Position numbers and translations under genes: made by a program
Assembly: GCA_029237605.1 (NCBI GenBank)
Contig: JAQRGB010000001.1
Span: forward strand, 514,033 to 578,032
Length of the DNA stretch: 64,000 bases
Direction of reading: 5' to 3'
Source of the DNA: Candidatus Thiodubiliella sp.
GTDB taxonomy: Bacteria; Pseudomonadota; Gammaproteobacteria; PS1; Pseudothioglobaceae
Shown here: positions 29,360 through 38,178 of the stretch, piece after piece
Numbering within the stretch: the first letter of the stretch is position 1
Layout of the letters: each line of letters begins with the position of its first letter
The notes under the pieces: model-generated
Databases searched by the model: none
What the model was told of the DNA's origin: nothing
What the model saw: only the letters and a program-made list of their open reading frames with translations

Positions 29360-29480
29360 GCGTTAAATCTAACACCACCGTAGCCCATACCTCAACACGC
29401 AACTTTCCAAATCGCCTAGGTGATAATGCATATGTGTATCTGTCATCTGCAGAAGTAGCAGCCCCAGACTTTGGTTGCAT
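29352..29480 (-). pseudogene. Short ORF abutting the adhesin fragment; unidentified remnant
   Basis: A 42-codon frame with an ATG at 29478-29480 reads [20 protein letters not shown] then [16 protein letters not shown] and stops at 29352. It overlaps the adhesin start by 8 bp in another frame. The SPRRFG stretch is reminiscent of outer-membrane beta-barrel C-termini, but this is weak. A GC-rich inverted repeat (CGCGTGC/GCACGCG, 29342-29362) marks the junction, suggesting a rearrangement point. Confidence 0.3.
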
Positions 29481-29510
29481 TACCTACCCACAAGATCTCT
29501 ATTTATAAAA

Positions 29511-29688
29511 ATATTGACAATTATCAGTAAGCATAACTTTTCTAAATACTCAGCACTACATTGAGCACATATTTTGTGGCATTTTGCAAGTCTTGTCCTT
29601 ATATAAAAATTTACCAATATGTGCAAGAACTAAAACATTACAAAGATAATAATAAGGTATGGCTTATAAGGCTATAAAGCTGTTAATG
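29511..29688 (+). repeat. Dispersed repeat, copy A (coding remnant with CxxC motif)
   Basis: This block is clearly related to the reverse strand of 52578-52890. Both copies contain the same plus-sense peptide CKSCPYIKIYQYVQEL followed by a lysine/tyrosine-rich tail; here it ends KVWLIRL at TAA 29675-29677. Both also share CTAAATACTCAGCACT further upstream. Copy B carries about 145 bp more in the middle. The peptide resembles the end of a small zinc-ribbon protein. The copy abuts the 3' end of the LytTR gene. Confidence 0.6.
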
Positions 29689-29693
29689 AACAT

Positions 29694-30425
29694 TTACATT
29701 CTTTTAAACAAATGGAGGTAATTACGACTAATAGGAAGCGCTTGGTTGTTAGACAAATAAACCATTAATTTGCCTTGTTCATTTTTAGAAACTTTACTGA
29801 TAAAATTTATATTAATAATACTGCTACGATGGATTTGCCAAAAATAATTAACATCTAATTGTATACTTAGGATTTTAATTCCGGTGGAAATTAAATATTC
29901 CTTATCTTTGCTATAAATACAAGTATACTTTTGTTGTGCTTGAAAATATATAATCTCTTTTACATTAAGTAAAAATACATTACCTTTGCTATCGGCTGCT
30001 TTAATCCAATGCAATTTCTTATGACCAATATTTAATTTTCTTTTAATTTTATCCAGTGCTTCTTGATTGTCTAAACGACTAAAATATAGCCAAAACATTA
30101 GAATGGCAACTACACTAAAAAATAAAGCAGGGTAAACGACTAAATAAGTTAAATCTATGTTAATAATAAAATGATGGACGATAAATATAATAATTAAACC
30201 AAATAATATACCCATCAAAGAATACAAAACAATTTTGACGATACTATTTAAATACTGTTCAAATGGTATTAAAAAATTAGCCCCTAAAACGCTAAGCCCA
30301 ATACTGTGTGAAATAAATAATAAGACACTAAACTTAATATCCAAAAATAATAAAAATAACAATACTGCAATTAGTGTATTAAAGATAAGCGTAATAAATA
30401 ATGATATTAAAAATCTCTTTTGCAT
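29694..30425 (-). CDS. Membrane-anchored LytTR transcriptional regulator
   Basis: Four membrane segments in residues 1-120 are followed by a LytTR DNA-binding domain (about 140-243) with the typical VKEIIYFQAQQKYTCIY and FWQIHRSSIININFI motifs. It has no receiver domain, so it presumably senses through the membrane part and binds promoter DNA directly. It is 30 bp downstream of the carotenoid oxygenase on the same strand, so it may be co-transcribed with it. 243 aa. Confidence 0.85.
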   Translation of the reverse strand: MQKRFLISLFITLIFNTLIAVLLFLLFLDIKFSVLLFISHSIGLSVLGANFLIPFEQYLNSIVKIVLYSLMGILFGLIIIFIVHHFIINIDLTYLVVYPALFFSVVAILMFWLYFSRLDNQEALDKIKRKLNIGHKKLHWIKAADSKGNVFLLNVKEIIYFQAQQKYTCIYSKDKEYLISTGIKILSIQLDVNYFWQIHRSSIININFISKVSKNEQGKLMVYLSNNQALPISRNYLHLFKRM

Positions 30426-30455
30426 AGATAAATAACCATAAATATTGTATTTTGC

Positions 30456-31934
30456 TTATGTATTAATAAATTTTCCATGAAGTCCTAAGGGTAAAATATA
30501 AGGTAATTTTGCCACAGCTACAGGCCCATCATTCAATAAATTAGCATTAAAAATATTGACTTTAGTGCATTTCTCCATATAATCTAAAGTTGTACCGACT
30601 ATCCAGTTATTGCCACGTGAATCTTTAATTAATAAATGTTCTTCTGCTAACTGCTCGGCATAAGAAAAATATTGTGATTTGCCTGTTTGATAGTTGCTTA
30701 TAGCTACAGAATTAAAAAAAAGGTCATTTCGTTGTTGTAATGAAACTACTTGTGTATGCGTTAACCCTATCTCATTGGTGTTAATACTTGGAAACTCGTT
30801 GTAAACGTTACTGAGCTTTTCTTCAGTTGCTGTATTTTTTTCTAAATTAAGTCGCACTCTATATGGATATACACCTGTAAATTTTTTTTCTTTACCGCGC
30901 ATTATTTCACTAAGTACATTAAAAATACCAGAATCATGGTAACGCATAGATTCAAAAATTACCTCGCTACTTTGCTCATAAGCATTAGTAAAATGAAAGA
31001 CAAATTGTGCTGGCAATTCAAAAGTTTTTTGGATATTTAAAGTATTTTTATCAATCAGCCAAACAATTGTTGATTGATTCTCATCAAAATAATGAGCATC
31101 TAAAAAACTATGCTTATTCATAAATTTAGTTTTGTTAAAACGAAAGGGTGGTAGTAATAAAACTAAATATTTTTTAGTTATCATGAAATCATGCACCATT
31201 GGTACATTTTTAATAGGAATAATTTTAAATTGTTTAAGCCTACCATGACCATCAATATGCCATAACACAATAGCATCATTTAAACTAGCATAACCAATAT
31301 TCCAAATTGAGCCATCTTGATCTTGTCTATAATGCGCCCCAAATGGCAAGCCTTTGGTTTGTGACGACCACGATTTAACGCCTATAGTTTTTAAAGTTTT
31401 AGGGTTTATCTCATAAGCGCTCCCCCCTTCCCACAAAGCAAATAAACGCTCATTTAATGGCAATAAACTAATATTTGCGACATTGAGTTGATCTGCGTTA
31501 CTAATGCGCCTTGGTAGATAGGTGCCAAAAGTTTGGAGCAATCTCTTTTGTTGCTGTTTCTCAACCATATATTTATAGGTATCAATTATCTTGCCAAAAT
31601 GTGAAATGCTTCCATTAGCAATGTGGAATTTTTGTACCATTCCATCGCCATCAAACCAATGATGGTAACGTTTACCATAGGCTTCATTTTGCGTAGGACC
31701 ATTGCGATAAAAATAACCATTCAAATCTTGTGGAATTTTTCCCTCAACTTCAAGTTTACCAGTTTGTAGAACTTCTTGATTTACGCCTTGCCATCCTATA
31801 AGCCATGGTTTAATTTTAAGGTTTTGGTTAAAGGCTGTTATCCATTCATCTTGTTCAGCAAATGACAAGTGTGGAAATACTAAACTACTTAAGGCTATGC
31901 TCCCAGTTGACTGTATAAATTTTCTTCTATTCAT
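30456..31934 (-). CDS. Carotenoid oxygenase / RPE65-family dioxygenase
   Basis: Non-haem iron enzyme of the carotenoid and stilbene cleavage family. The seven-bladed propeller family motifs are visible (GYFYRNGPTQ, HHWFDGDGMV), as are the four iron-binding histidines: His201 (GAHYRQ), His248 (MVHDF), His314 (FVFHFTN) and His486 (GLHGKF). The N-terminus MNRRKFIQSTGSIALSSLVF looks like a Tat signal, implying export. The substrate is unknown; no carotenoid genes lie in the window. It overlaps the DUF2141 gene by 4 bp. Confidence 0.9.
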   Translation of the reverse strand: MNRRKFIQSTGSIALSSLVFPHLSFAEQDEWITAFNQNLKIKPWLIGWQGVNQEVLQTGKLEVEGKIPQDLNGYFYRNGPTQNEAYGKRYHHWFDGDGMVQKFHIANGSISHFGKIIDTYKYMVEKQQQKRLLQTFGTYLPRRISNADQLNVANISLLPLNERLFALWEGGSAYEINPKTLKTIGVKSWSSQTKGLPFGAHYRQDQDGSIWNIGYASLNDAIVLWHIDGHGRLKQFKIIPIKNVPMVHDFMITKKYLVLLLPPFRFNKTKFMNKHSFLDAHYFDENQSTIVWLIDKNTLNIQKTFELPAQFVFHFTNAYEQSSEVIFESMRYHDSGIFNVLSEIMRGKEKKFTGVYPYRVRLNLEKNTATEEKLSNVYNEFPSINTNEIGLTHTQVVSLQQRNDLFFNSVAISNYQTGKSQYFSYAEQLAEEHLLIKDSRGNNWIVGTTLDYMEKCTKVNIFNANLLNDGPVAVAKLPYILPLGLHGKFINT

Positions 31935-32353
31935 CGTACTAACTCCACATTAAGACTAATAATTTTCTGCTTATTATTAATAATAAAACTGGCCTCTTTA
32001 AAAGTTGGCATACTAAAACTACCAACTACATTGTTTGAAAATCCATAGCCTTCACTTGGCACACCAAAAAAATTAGTACTAAGTTTATTGTTATTATCTA
32101 CATCATGAAAAACAGAAAGCGCATAAGTGCCAGGATTCACATCACTAATGATAATTTTATGACTTGAAGCAAGTACTTTTTTCCTAAGACTAAAAAAGCT
32201 ATTTGACTTGTCATCTTTATCATAAGTATCTTTGACATCAAGCGCAATGAACAATTTACCGACGATTGGCTTAATATTATTAATGTTTACTTCAATATCT
32301 GTAGCATAAGACAAACTTGGAATCAATAATATAGAGAGTATTATTTTTTTCAT
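31931..32353 (-). CDS. DUF2141-family secreted protein
   Basis: A 140-aa protein with a signal peptide (cleavage near SYA-T) and the DUF2141 signature FHDVDNNNKLSTNFFGVPSE followed by GYGFSNN. Function is unknown; the family is often found near carotenoid or membrane oxidases. It is the first gene of the minus-strand group with the carotenoid oxygenase and LytTR regulator. Confidence 0.85.
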   Translation of the reverse strand: MKKIILSILLIPSLSYATDIEVNINNIKPIVGKLFIALDVKDTYDKDDKSNSFFSLRKKVLASSHKIIISDVNPGTYALSVFHDVDNNNKLSTNFFGVPSEGYGFSNNVVGSFSMPTFKEASFIINNKQKIISLNVELVR

Positions 32354-32512
32354 TTCTTATTATCCTTTAAAGTTATATTAATTTTCATTATAAAATATAA
32401 TCAATTTTTTTTAAATTAATAGACAAATAGTCATTTTTTAGGATGAGAGGTATAATTTATAAGTTTAAACGCACAAATATACTATTAGTATGGTGGTTAC
32501 AGCCTTAATTTT

Positions 32513-32650
32513 CTAAAGATAAATAAGCACTGTTAAATACGGCTCAGCCAATAAGGCTTTTGTAAGCTGACTATTTTTAACAATCGTTAAATTATAACCC
32601 TCATTGTTTAAATAGCCCATAATAACCTTATTGGTTATATTATTATTCAA
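32513..32650 (-). pseudogene. Response-regulator receiver-domain fragment
   Basis: Within the 394-bp gap before gshB, 45 minus-strand codons without a start read TNKVIMGYLNNEGYNLTIVK then LLAEPYLTVLIYL, ending at TAG 32513-32515. This matches the first helix and strands of a CheY-like receiver (typically NQKVIxGYLexEGYxVxxVxnG). The phosphorylated aspartate region is lost. It lies directly upstream of the DUF2141-oxygenase-LytTR group and may be the relic of a sensor for it. The rest of the gap is AT-rich with no other feature I can name. Confidence 0.55.
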
Positions 32651-32747
32651 TTAAATCATTTAATATAGGTATGTATAGACGATTATTATTTTACTAAATA
32701 AATTGTCTTTGGGTTGATTTACACAAAGATCTCTACAATATAATATA

Positions 32748-33704
32748 ATGCCTACTATGAAAATTGCTGTATTGATGGATGATATTGCTAATATAAATCC
32801 AAAAAAAGACTCTTCACTAGCTATGATGCTCGAGGCTATGTATCGCAAGTGGGAAATTTATACCTTTGATATAGATGATCTATTTGCAGATAAAGATGGT
32901 GTTTACGCGCACGCTTCACAAACCATTGTAACCGATAATCTTAAACATTGGTTTAAAAAACAACCTAGTCAAATAATAAAATTAAGTAAATTTAATGTTA
33001 TTTTGATGCGCAAAGACCCGCCGTTTAATATGAATTATATCTACGCCACTTATTTTTTAGAATGGGCGGAAAAACAAGGTGTATTAGTGGTTAATAAGCC
33101 ACAATCCTTACGTGATGCTAATGAAAAATTATTTGCACTAAATTTTTCACACTGCATCCCAAAGACTTTAGTGAGCAACAATCAGGTGCAAATCAAAACT
33201 TTTATTAAGGCACAAAAAACTGCAGTAGTCAAACCACTAGATGGCATGGGTGGGTATGATATTTTCAAATTTAAAACAGGTGATGGCAATATAGATACCA
33301 TATTAAAACGTTTAACAAATGACAGCAAATGCCCAATTATGGCGCAAGAGTTTTTACCTGAGATTGTCAAAGGTGATAAGCGCATTTTATTAATTGATGG
33401 CAAGCCAATTGATTATGCTTTAGCACGCATTCCTGAAAAAGGCAACTTTAAAGGCAATTTAGCAGCAGGTGCTTTAGGCATTGGGCAACCATTAAGTAAA
33501 CGCGACTACTGGCTGTGTGAACAAATTGCACCAACATTAAAAACCAAAGGATTAATGTTTGTCGGATTAGATGTGATCGGAGATTATATCACCGAGATTA
33601 ATGTCACCAGTCCAACCTGCATTCGTGAATTAGATACGCAATTTAATCTTAATATTGCTGGTATATTATTTGATGCTATTGTGAAAAAAATACATACCGC
33701 GTAA
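32748..33704 (+). CDS. gshB: Glutathione synthetase
   Basis: ATP-grasp ligase adding glycine to gamma-glutamylcysteine. N-terminal DDIANINPKKDSSLAMMLEA, VILMRKDPPFNMNYIYATYF, KPLDGMGGYDIF and the C-terminal EINVTSPTCIRELD are hallmark GshB motifs. 318 aa. ATG 32748 or ATG 32757 could be the start. Upstream is a TATAATATAATG box. It overlaps crcB tail-to-tail by 29 bp. Confidence 0.96.
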   Translation: MPTMKIAVLMDDIANINPKKDSSLAMMLEAMYRKWEIYTFDIDDLFADKDGVYAHASQTIVTDNLKHWFKKQPSQIIKLSKFNVILMRKDPPFNMNYIYATYFLEWAEKQGVLVVNKPQSLRDANEKLFALNFSHCIPKTLVSNNQVQIKTFIKAQKTAVVKPLDGMGGYDIFKFKTGDGNIDTILKRLTNDSKCPIMAQEFLPEIVKGDKRILLIDGKPIDYALARIPEKGNFKGNLAAGALGIGQPLSKRDYWLCEQIAPTLKTKGLMFVGLDVIGDYITEINVTSPTCIRELDTQFNLNIAGILFDAIVKKIHTA

Positions 33705-34071
33705 GCACTACACCAATGCCAACTGCTGATAAGGATAGAACAACATTCAACAAAATATTAAGTCCTGCTTGCTGATAATGACCTGCGCTAATCATCTCTA
33801 CCGACTCCCAAGATAAAGTTGACATTGTCGTCAAAGAACCTGTTAAACCAATCAATAACATTAAACGATAGACCTCATTAAGCGCGGCTTTTTCAATGAT
33901 AATGACCACTAAGATACCTGCTAAAAATGAACCCATCACATTTGCACTTAAAGTACCGTAAGAAAAGGCATTCCCAAAAGTTGTATTCATAAAATACGTT
34001 AAATAATAACGCATACTCGCGCCAATCGTTGCGCCGATACCAATTGCCAAAACTGTTGGGAAAAAAGTCAT
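33676..34071 (-). CDS. crcB: Fluoride ion channel CrcB/Fluc
   Basis: Small dual-topology membrane channel exporting fluoride. Four membrane segments in 131 aa with family motifs GASMRYYLT, GTLSANVMGSFLAG and the pore sequence GLTGSLTTMSTLSWE. The last deviates slightly from the common TTFSTF. No fluoride riboswitch is evident upstream. Confidence 0.88.
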   Translation of the reverse strand: MTFFPTVLAIGIGATIGASMRYYLTYFMNTTFGNAFSYGTLSANVMGSFLAGILVVIIIEKAALNEVYRLMLLIGLTGSLTTMSTLSWESVEMISAGHYQQAGLNILLNVVLSLSAVGIGVVLTRYVFFSQ

Positions 34072-34114
34072 TTATTAATCCTCTCTAAATAAATATGATA
34101 GGATTTTACAAGCC

Positions 34115-34315
34115 TTAAGCCATTAGTGACAAGGTAAATTTTGCAGTTGATAGCCACTTTTTTTTAATAATAATATTAAAAAAGACCTTAGGTTTGTAAT
34201 GTGAAGCTTGATTTTTGGGTACTTCGTAGCTTAACCAGTGCTCAATTTTTCTGTGTTGTTTTATTTGAAATATTAACAAACTACCGCTACATAGAATATC
34301 TCTAAAAATAAAAAG
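34115..34315 (-). pseudogene. Unidentified C-terminal coding remnant between crcB and rarA
   Basis: A 66-codon minus-strand frame with no start codon fills most of the 269-bp gap. It reads FRDILCSGSLLIFQIKQHRK, then IEHWLSYEVPKNQASHYKPK, and ends at TAA 34115-34117. The composition is far from random AT-rich sequence (Trp, His, Pro, Gln), so it looks like the 3' end of a former gene. Family not recognised. Confidence 0.5.
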
Positions 34316-34340
34316 TTAGTACTATTATAAATCATTATAA

Positions 34341-35591
34341 TTATTTATGGTGGCTGCCTCTTAATTGTTTTAATTTTTCATTTATTTTAATCTCTAAACC
34401 ACGATCAGTTGGTACATAATAACTTTGCTCTCCCAGTTCTTCAGGGAAATATGTTTGCCCCTTCGCCACAGCATCTTGTTCATTATGTGCATAGCGATAT
34501 CCCTGTCCATAGCCCAAATCATTCATTAGCCCCGTTGAGGCATTGCACAAATGCAATGGCACAGGTAAGTCTAGTGTTTTCTTAGCCTGTACCATTGCCT
34601 GATTAAAGGCTTTGTAAATAGCATTTGATTTAGGCGCAATAGCACAATACACTGCCGCTTGTGCGATCGCTCGATTGCCCTCTTTCTCTCCTACTCGCTC
34701 AAATACTTGCCAAGCATTCAAAGTAATTTCTAACGCTCTGGGATCAGCATTACCAATGTCTTCTGAGGCGATTGCCAATAGTCGTCTAGCAATTATTTTT
34801 GCCTCACAGCCTGCCACCAACATTCTTGCCATCCAGTACAACGCACCATCAGGTGATGAGCCACGCACCGATTTATGAAAGGCGGAAAGTTGTTGATAAA
34901 AGATATCACCACCTTTGTCAAAAATAGAAATATTTTCTTGAAGTAATTGCTCGACTGACTCTACATTCACATTATCTAACTTTGCTAATGCAATCTGCTC
35001 AACAATATTAATTAATCGTCGTGCGTCTCCAACACTGGCATTAATAATACCATCTTGTGCTAACTTATCCATTGGCATTAAGTTAACATATGCCAATGCA
35101 CGCTGCAAGATTTGTGCCAATTCTGCTTTATTCAATGATTTAAATACATACACACTTAGACGCGAAAGTAAGGCCGAATTCAGCTCAAATGACGGATTTT
35201 GGGTTGTCGCACCAATCAAGATAATTAATCCAGATTCAATATGTGGTAAAAATGCATCTTGTTGTGCTTTATTAAAGCGATGAATTTCATCAACGAATAA
35301 TACAATTTGCTGTCCAATATTTTTAAATTTTTTGGCATTTTCTGTTACAGATCTCAACTCTTTAACTCCATCTAATACTGCATTCAACTGCATAAAATAC
35401 CAACCAACTTGCTTGCATATAATGTGTGCTAAAGTAGTCTTTCCTGTACCTGATGGCCCCCACAAAATCATGGAATGCAAGCGCTTGTTGTCAATCGAGT
35501 GTTTGAGTGGATGCGTATCATTCAACAAATGCGATTGCCCGAAGAATTCATCTAAAACTTGTGGTCTTAAATTTTCAGCCAATGGCCTCAT
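34341..35591 (-). CDS. rarA: Replication-associated recombination protein A (RarA/MgsA)
   Basis: AAA+ clamp-loader-like ATPase acting at stalled replication forks. It starts MRPLAENLRPQVLDEFFGQ, with Walker A GPSGTGKT at 45-52, Walker B FVDEIHRFNK near 99-108 and the family C-terminus (YFPEELGEQSYYVPTDRGLE). 416 aa, normal length. Overlaps apbE by 4 bp (ATGA) and is the second gene of a two-gene operon. Confidence 0.95.
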   Translation of the reverse strand: MRPLAENLRPQVLDEFFGQSHLLNDTHPLKHSIDNKRLHSMILWGPSGTGKTTLAHIICKQVGWYFMQLNAVLDGVKELRSVTENAKKFKNIGQQIVLFVDEIHRFNKAQQDAFLPHIESGLIILIGATTQNPSFELNSALLSRLSVYVFKSLNKAELAQILQRALAYVNLMPMDKLAQDGIINASVGDARRLINIVEQIALAKLDNVNVESVEQLLQENISIFDKGGDIFYQQLSAFHKSVRGSSPDGALYWMARMLVAGCEAKIIARRLLAIASEDIGNADPRALEITLNAWQVFERVGEKEGNRAIAQAAVYCAIAPKSNAIYKAFNQAMVQAKKTLDLPVPLHLCNASTGLMNDLGYGQGYRYAHNEQDAVAKGQTYFPEELGEQSYYVPTDRGLEIKINEKLKQLRGSHHK

Positions 35592-36547
35592 AAATTGATT
35601 TTTATCACTTTAAAATGTGCTTGGTGATTCAAAATTAAGATTGTTGGCAGTTCTAGTCGTTTCGCTAACGCAGTCGCTTTTTTGCTGCCCATCGCCACCA
35701 TGGCTGTGGCATAGGCATCTGCTATCATTGTTTGCGGGTGAATAACACTCGCTGACGCCAAATTACTGTTAGCAGGTAGCCCAGTATGTGGGTCAATGAT
35801 GTGCATATATCTCTTACCTTGCCAGATATAATAATGACGATAATCACCAGAAGTAGCAATTGCTTGATTATTCAAGGTAATGGCGATTGGAGCCGCCTTG
35901 TTCGGATGTTCAACGCCTAACATCCATTGTCTACCATTATTACTTCCACTACTCCGTACTTCGCCGCCAATCTCTACCAAATAATTTTGTGTGTTAAGCA
36001 GTTTGGCGACGTCATCCACGCCATAACCTTTGACAATTGCTGATAAATCGATACGAATATCTTTAGTTTTTTTAATTGCTTTGCTATTCTCGTCTTTGAA
36101 TATTAAATAATTAATAGAACTATTTCTAAATGCTCTGCGTATTTCGACTAGGCCTGGCTTTTGCATTCGTTTGTTAGCACCAAAACCCCACACATCAACT
36201 AAACGACCAATACCAGGATCAAAATAGCCATCAGTTTGTCGGTAGATTTCTTTAGCTGTTTTTAAAACATAAAACAACTCATCAGAGACCTTAACCCACT
36301 CATTGGCTGATTGTTGATTAAACATAGATAATTCAGATTTCACATCCCAAGTTGAAAAAATTTGATTTATTTGCTTAAGCCTATTATCAATTTTTTGTTG
36401 AGAGACATTATCGCCGCCAATCGTTTTTACCGTATAGGTGGTGCCCATAGTGGAACCAGTGAAAATATTTATTTTTTCACTCATGTCACAAGCACCAAGC
36501 ACCAAAATAATGCTAATAATGTATAATTTTGCTATGCTTCGATTCAT
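35588..36547 (-). CDS. apbE: FAD:protein FMN transferase lipoprotein
   Basis: Attaches FMN covalently to threonines of exported flavoproteins such as Rnf/Nqr subunits. ATG 36547 gives a lipoprotein signal (IILVLGAC, Cys19). Motifs include STMGTTYTV, VDVWGFG, IRIDLSAIVKGYGVD, VEIGGEVRSSG and MHIIDPHTG. 319 aa. An open extension to 36667 would bury the signal and is rejected. The start codon overlaps the start of the divergent mltB by 14 bp. Confidence 0.93.
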   Translation of the reverse strand: MNRSIAKLYIISIILVLGACDMSEKINIFTGSTMGTTYTVKTIGGDNVSQQKIDNRLKQINQIFSTWDVKSELSMFNQQSANEWVKVSDELFYVLKTAKEIYRQTDGYFDPGIGRLVDVWGFGANKRMQKPGLVEIRRAFRNSSINYLIFKDENSKAIKKTKDIRIDLSAIVKGYGVDDVAKLLNTQNYLVEIGGEVRSSGSNNGRQWMLGVEHPNKAAPIAITLNNQAIATSGDYRHYYIWQGKRYMHIIDPHTGLPANSNLASASVIHPQTMIADAYATAMVAMGSKKATALAKRLELPTILILNHQAHFKVIKINL

Positions 36548-37763
36548 ATTTCTCTTTATCTTTATCTTTATAATTCCAGCAAGGTTAATCTTTGCTGAGA
36601 TGAATGATACCATTGACGCCGATACTTCACAAAACTTTAAGACATTCTTGACAGATATCCGTATCAAGGCAACTCGTCAGGGCATCTCAAAAACAACAAT
36701 AGACCATGTTTTTAATGGGTTAACACCTAACCCAATGGTTATTCGGCATGACCGTAATCAAGCAGAATTTACCTTTAATTTTTGGCATTATATAAACTCA
36801 ATGGTGAGCAATAACCGCTTAAAAAATGGTAAGATTAAACTTAAAAAAAACTATCATTTATTAAAACAAATTTATAAAAAATATGGGGTGCAGCCGTCAA
36901 TCTTAGTGTCTTTTTGGGGAATGGAAACCAACTATGGTAAGCATTTAGGGAAAATGAATCTTGTGCGCTCATTGGCAACACTAAGCTTTGATTTACGCAG
37001 ACGCAAGTTTTTTACCAAAGAATTATTAATTTTACTCAAGCTGATTGATCAAGGAAAATTACCAAGCAATGCTGAAGGCTCTTGGGCTGGCGCGATGGGC
37101 AATACACAATTTATGCCAAGCAATGTTGCAGAGTATGGCGTGGATGCAGACAAAAACGGTAAATTAGACCTATGGGGTAGTAAAAAAGATATTTTTTATT
37201 CAAGCTCTAACTTTCTAAAAAATATTGGCTGGCATAAAGGTGAACGCTGGGGTCGTGAAGTAACAATTCCTGATAATTTTGATTTTTCATTGGCAGCTTT
37301 AAAAGTAAAAAAAACCATTAGGGAGTGGAAATCTTTGGGGATTAGACGCGCAGACGGCAAAGACCTTCTTAGTTCATTACCACCATTATCCAAGGCTTCA
37401 TTAATTGTACCAATGGGATATAAAGGTCCAGCTTTTTTAGTTTATAGAAACTTCCATGCCATTCTAAGATGGAACCGTTCAATTCTCTATGCTCTATCTG
37501 TTGGTTATTTGTCTGATCGTCTTGATGGACAACCAGTGCTGATTGCTAAATCTATTGACGAGCCATCACTCAGTCGTGACAATGTAAGATATATTCAAGT
37601 CACGCTCAATAAATTAGGCTTTAACTCCGGCAAACCTGATGGAATTTTAGGTTTAAAAACGCGCAATGCTGCTCATGATTATCAGCGTACAAACAATTTA
37701 GCTACTGATGGTTACGTTGGTTATAAGTTGTTACAAGAATTAAAGAAGCAAAATGAACATTAA
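36534..37763 (+). CDS. Lytic murein transglycosylase B-type with peptidoglycan-binding domain
   Basis: Periplasmic transglycosylase of the SLT_2/MltB family. A signal peptide (MLRFIFLFIFIFIIPARLIFA) is followed by the catalytic region with SFWGMETNYGKHLGK (catalytic Glu), GSWAGAMGNTQFMPSN and GVDADKNGKLDLWGS. A C-terminal peptidoglycan-binding repeat is present (VTLNKLGFNSGKPDGILG). It has no lipobox, so it is probably soluble. ATG 36534 is chosen for the signal peptide. A TATAAT at 36522-36527 would place transcription start at or near the ATG, suggesting a leaderless message. It overlaps ruvX by 11 bp. Confidence 0.88.
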   Translation: MLRFIFLFIFIFIIPARLIFAEMNDTIDADTSQNFKTFLTDIRIKATRQGISKTTIDHVFNGLTPNPMVIRHDRNQAEFTFNFWHYINSMVSNNRLKNGKIKLKKNYHLLKQIYKKYGVQPSILVSFWGMETNYGKHLGKMNLVRSLATLSFDLRRRKFFTKELLILLKLIDQGKLPSNAEGSWAGAMGNTQFMPSNVAEYGVDADKNGKLDLWGSKKDIFYSSSNFLKNIGWHKGERWGREVTIPDNFDFSLAALKVKKTIREWKSLGIRRADGKDLLSSLPPLSKASLIVPMGYKGPAFLVYRNFHAILRWNRSILYALSVGYLSDRLDGQPVLIAKSIDEPSLSRDNVRYIQVTLNKLGFNSGKPDGILGLKTRNAAHDYQRTNNLATDGYVGYKLLQELKKQNEH

Positions 37764-38178
37764 AACATACTTAGGCTTTGATGTGGGGACAAAGCGTACA
37801 GGTATTGCTATTTCCAATAACATCACGCATATAGCCAATGGCATTAGTGTGGTTAAAAATAACAAAGATGGTTCCACTAATTTTCAGAAATTTAACAAAA
37901 TTATAAACGCACACGATGTGGATTTATTTATTGTTGGGCTTCCTTTTGATGCAAACAATAAAGAACAAGAGATGACCTTTATCGCTAGGTCGTTTGGATA
38001 CAAACTAGCCGATAGATACAATATAGAAACTGTATTTATTGATGAATATTTATCATCATATGACGCCAAAAAGCAACTAAAATATAACCATTATCACCCG
38101 AATGCAAAACGCGAAGATATTGATAAGTTTTCTGCGGCATTAATTTTACAAACTTGGCTTGATGATCAGGTATTTTAA
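37753..38178 (+). CDS. ruvX: RuvX/YqgF-family nuclease
   Basis: RNase H-fold protein, annotated as putative pre-16S rRNA nuclease or Holliday junction resolvase. GFDVGTKRTGIAIS (first catalytic Asp), VGLPFDANNKEQEM, DEYLSSYDA and the C-terminal DKFSAALILQTWLD are in place. 141 aa. It overlaps both neighbours (mltB by 11 bp, pyrB by 1 bp). Confidence 0.92.
   Translation: MNIKTYLGFDVGTKRTGIAISNNITHIANGISVVKNNKDGSTNFQKFNKIINAHDVDLFIVGLPFDANNKEQEMTFIARSFGYKLADRYNIETVFIDEYLSSYDAKKQLKYNHYHPNAKREDIDKFSAALILQTWLDDQVF

Noticed and set aside
36548-36667. A 40-residue N-terminal extension of ApbE that would overlap the mltB-like gene by 134 bp
   Set aside because: It would bury the lipoprotein signal; the later ATG fits the family.
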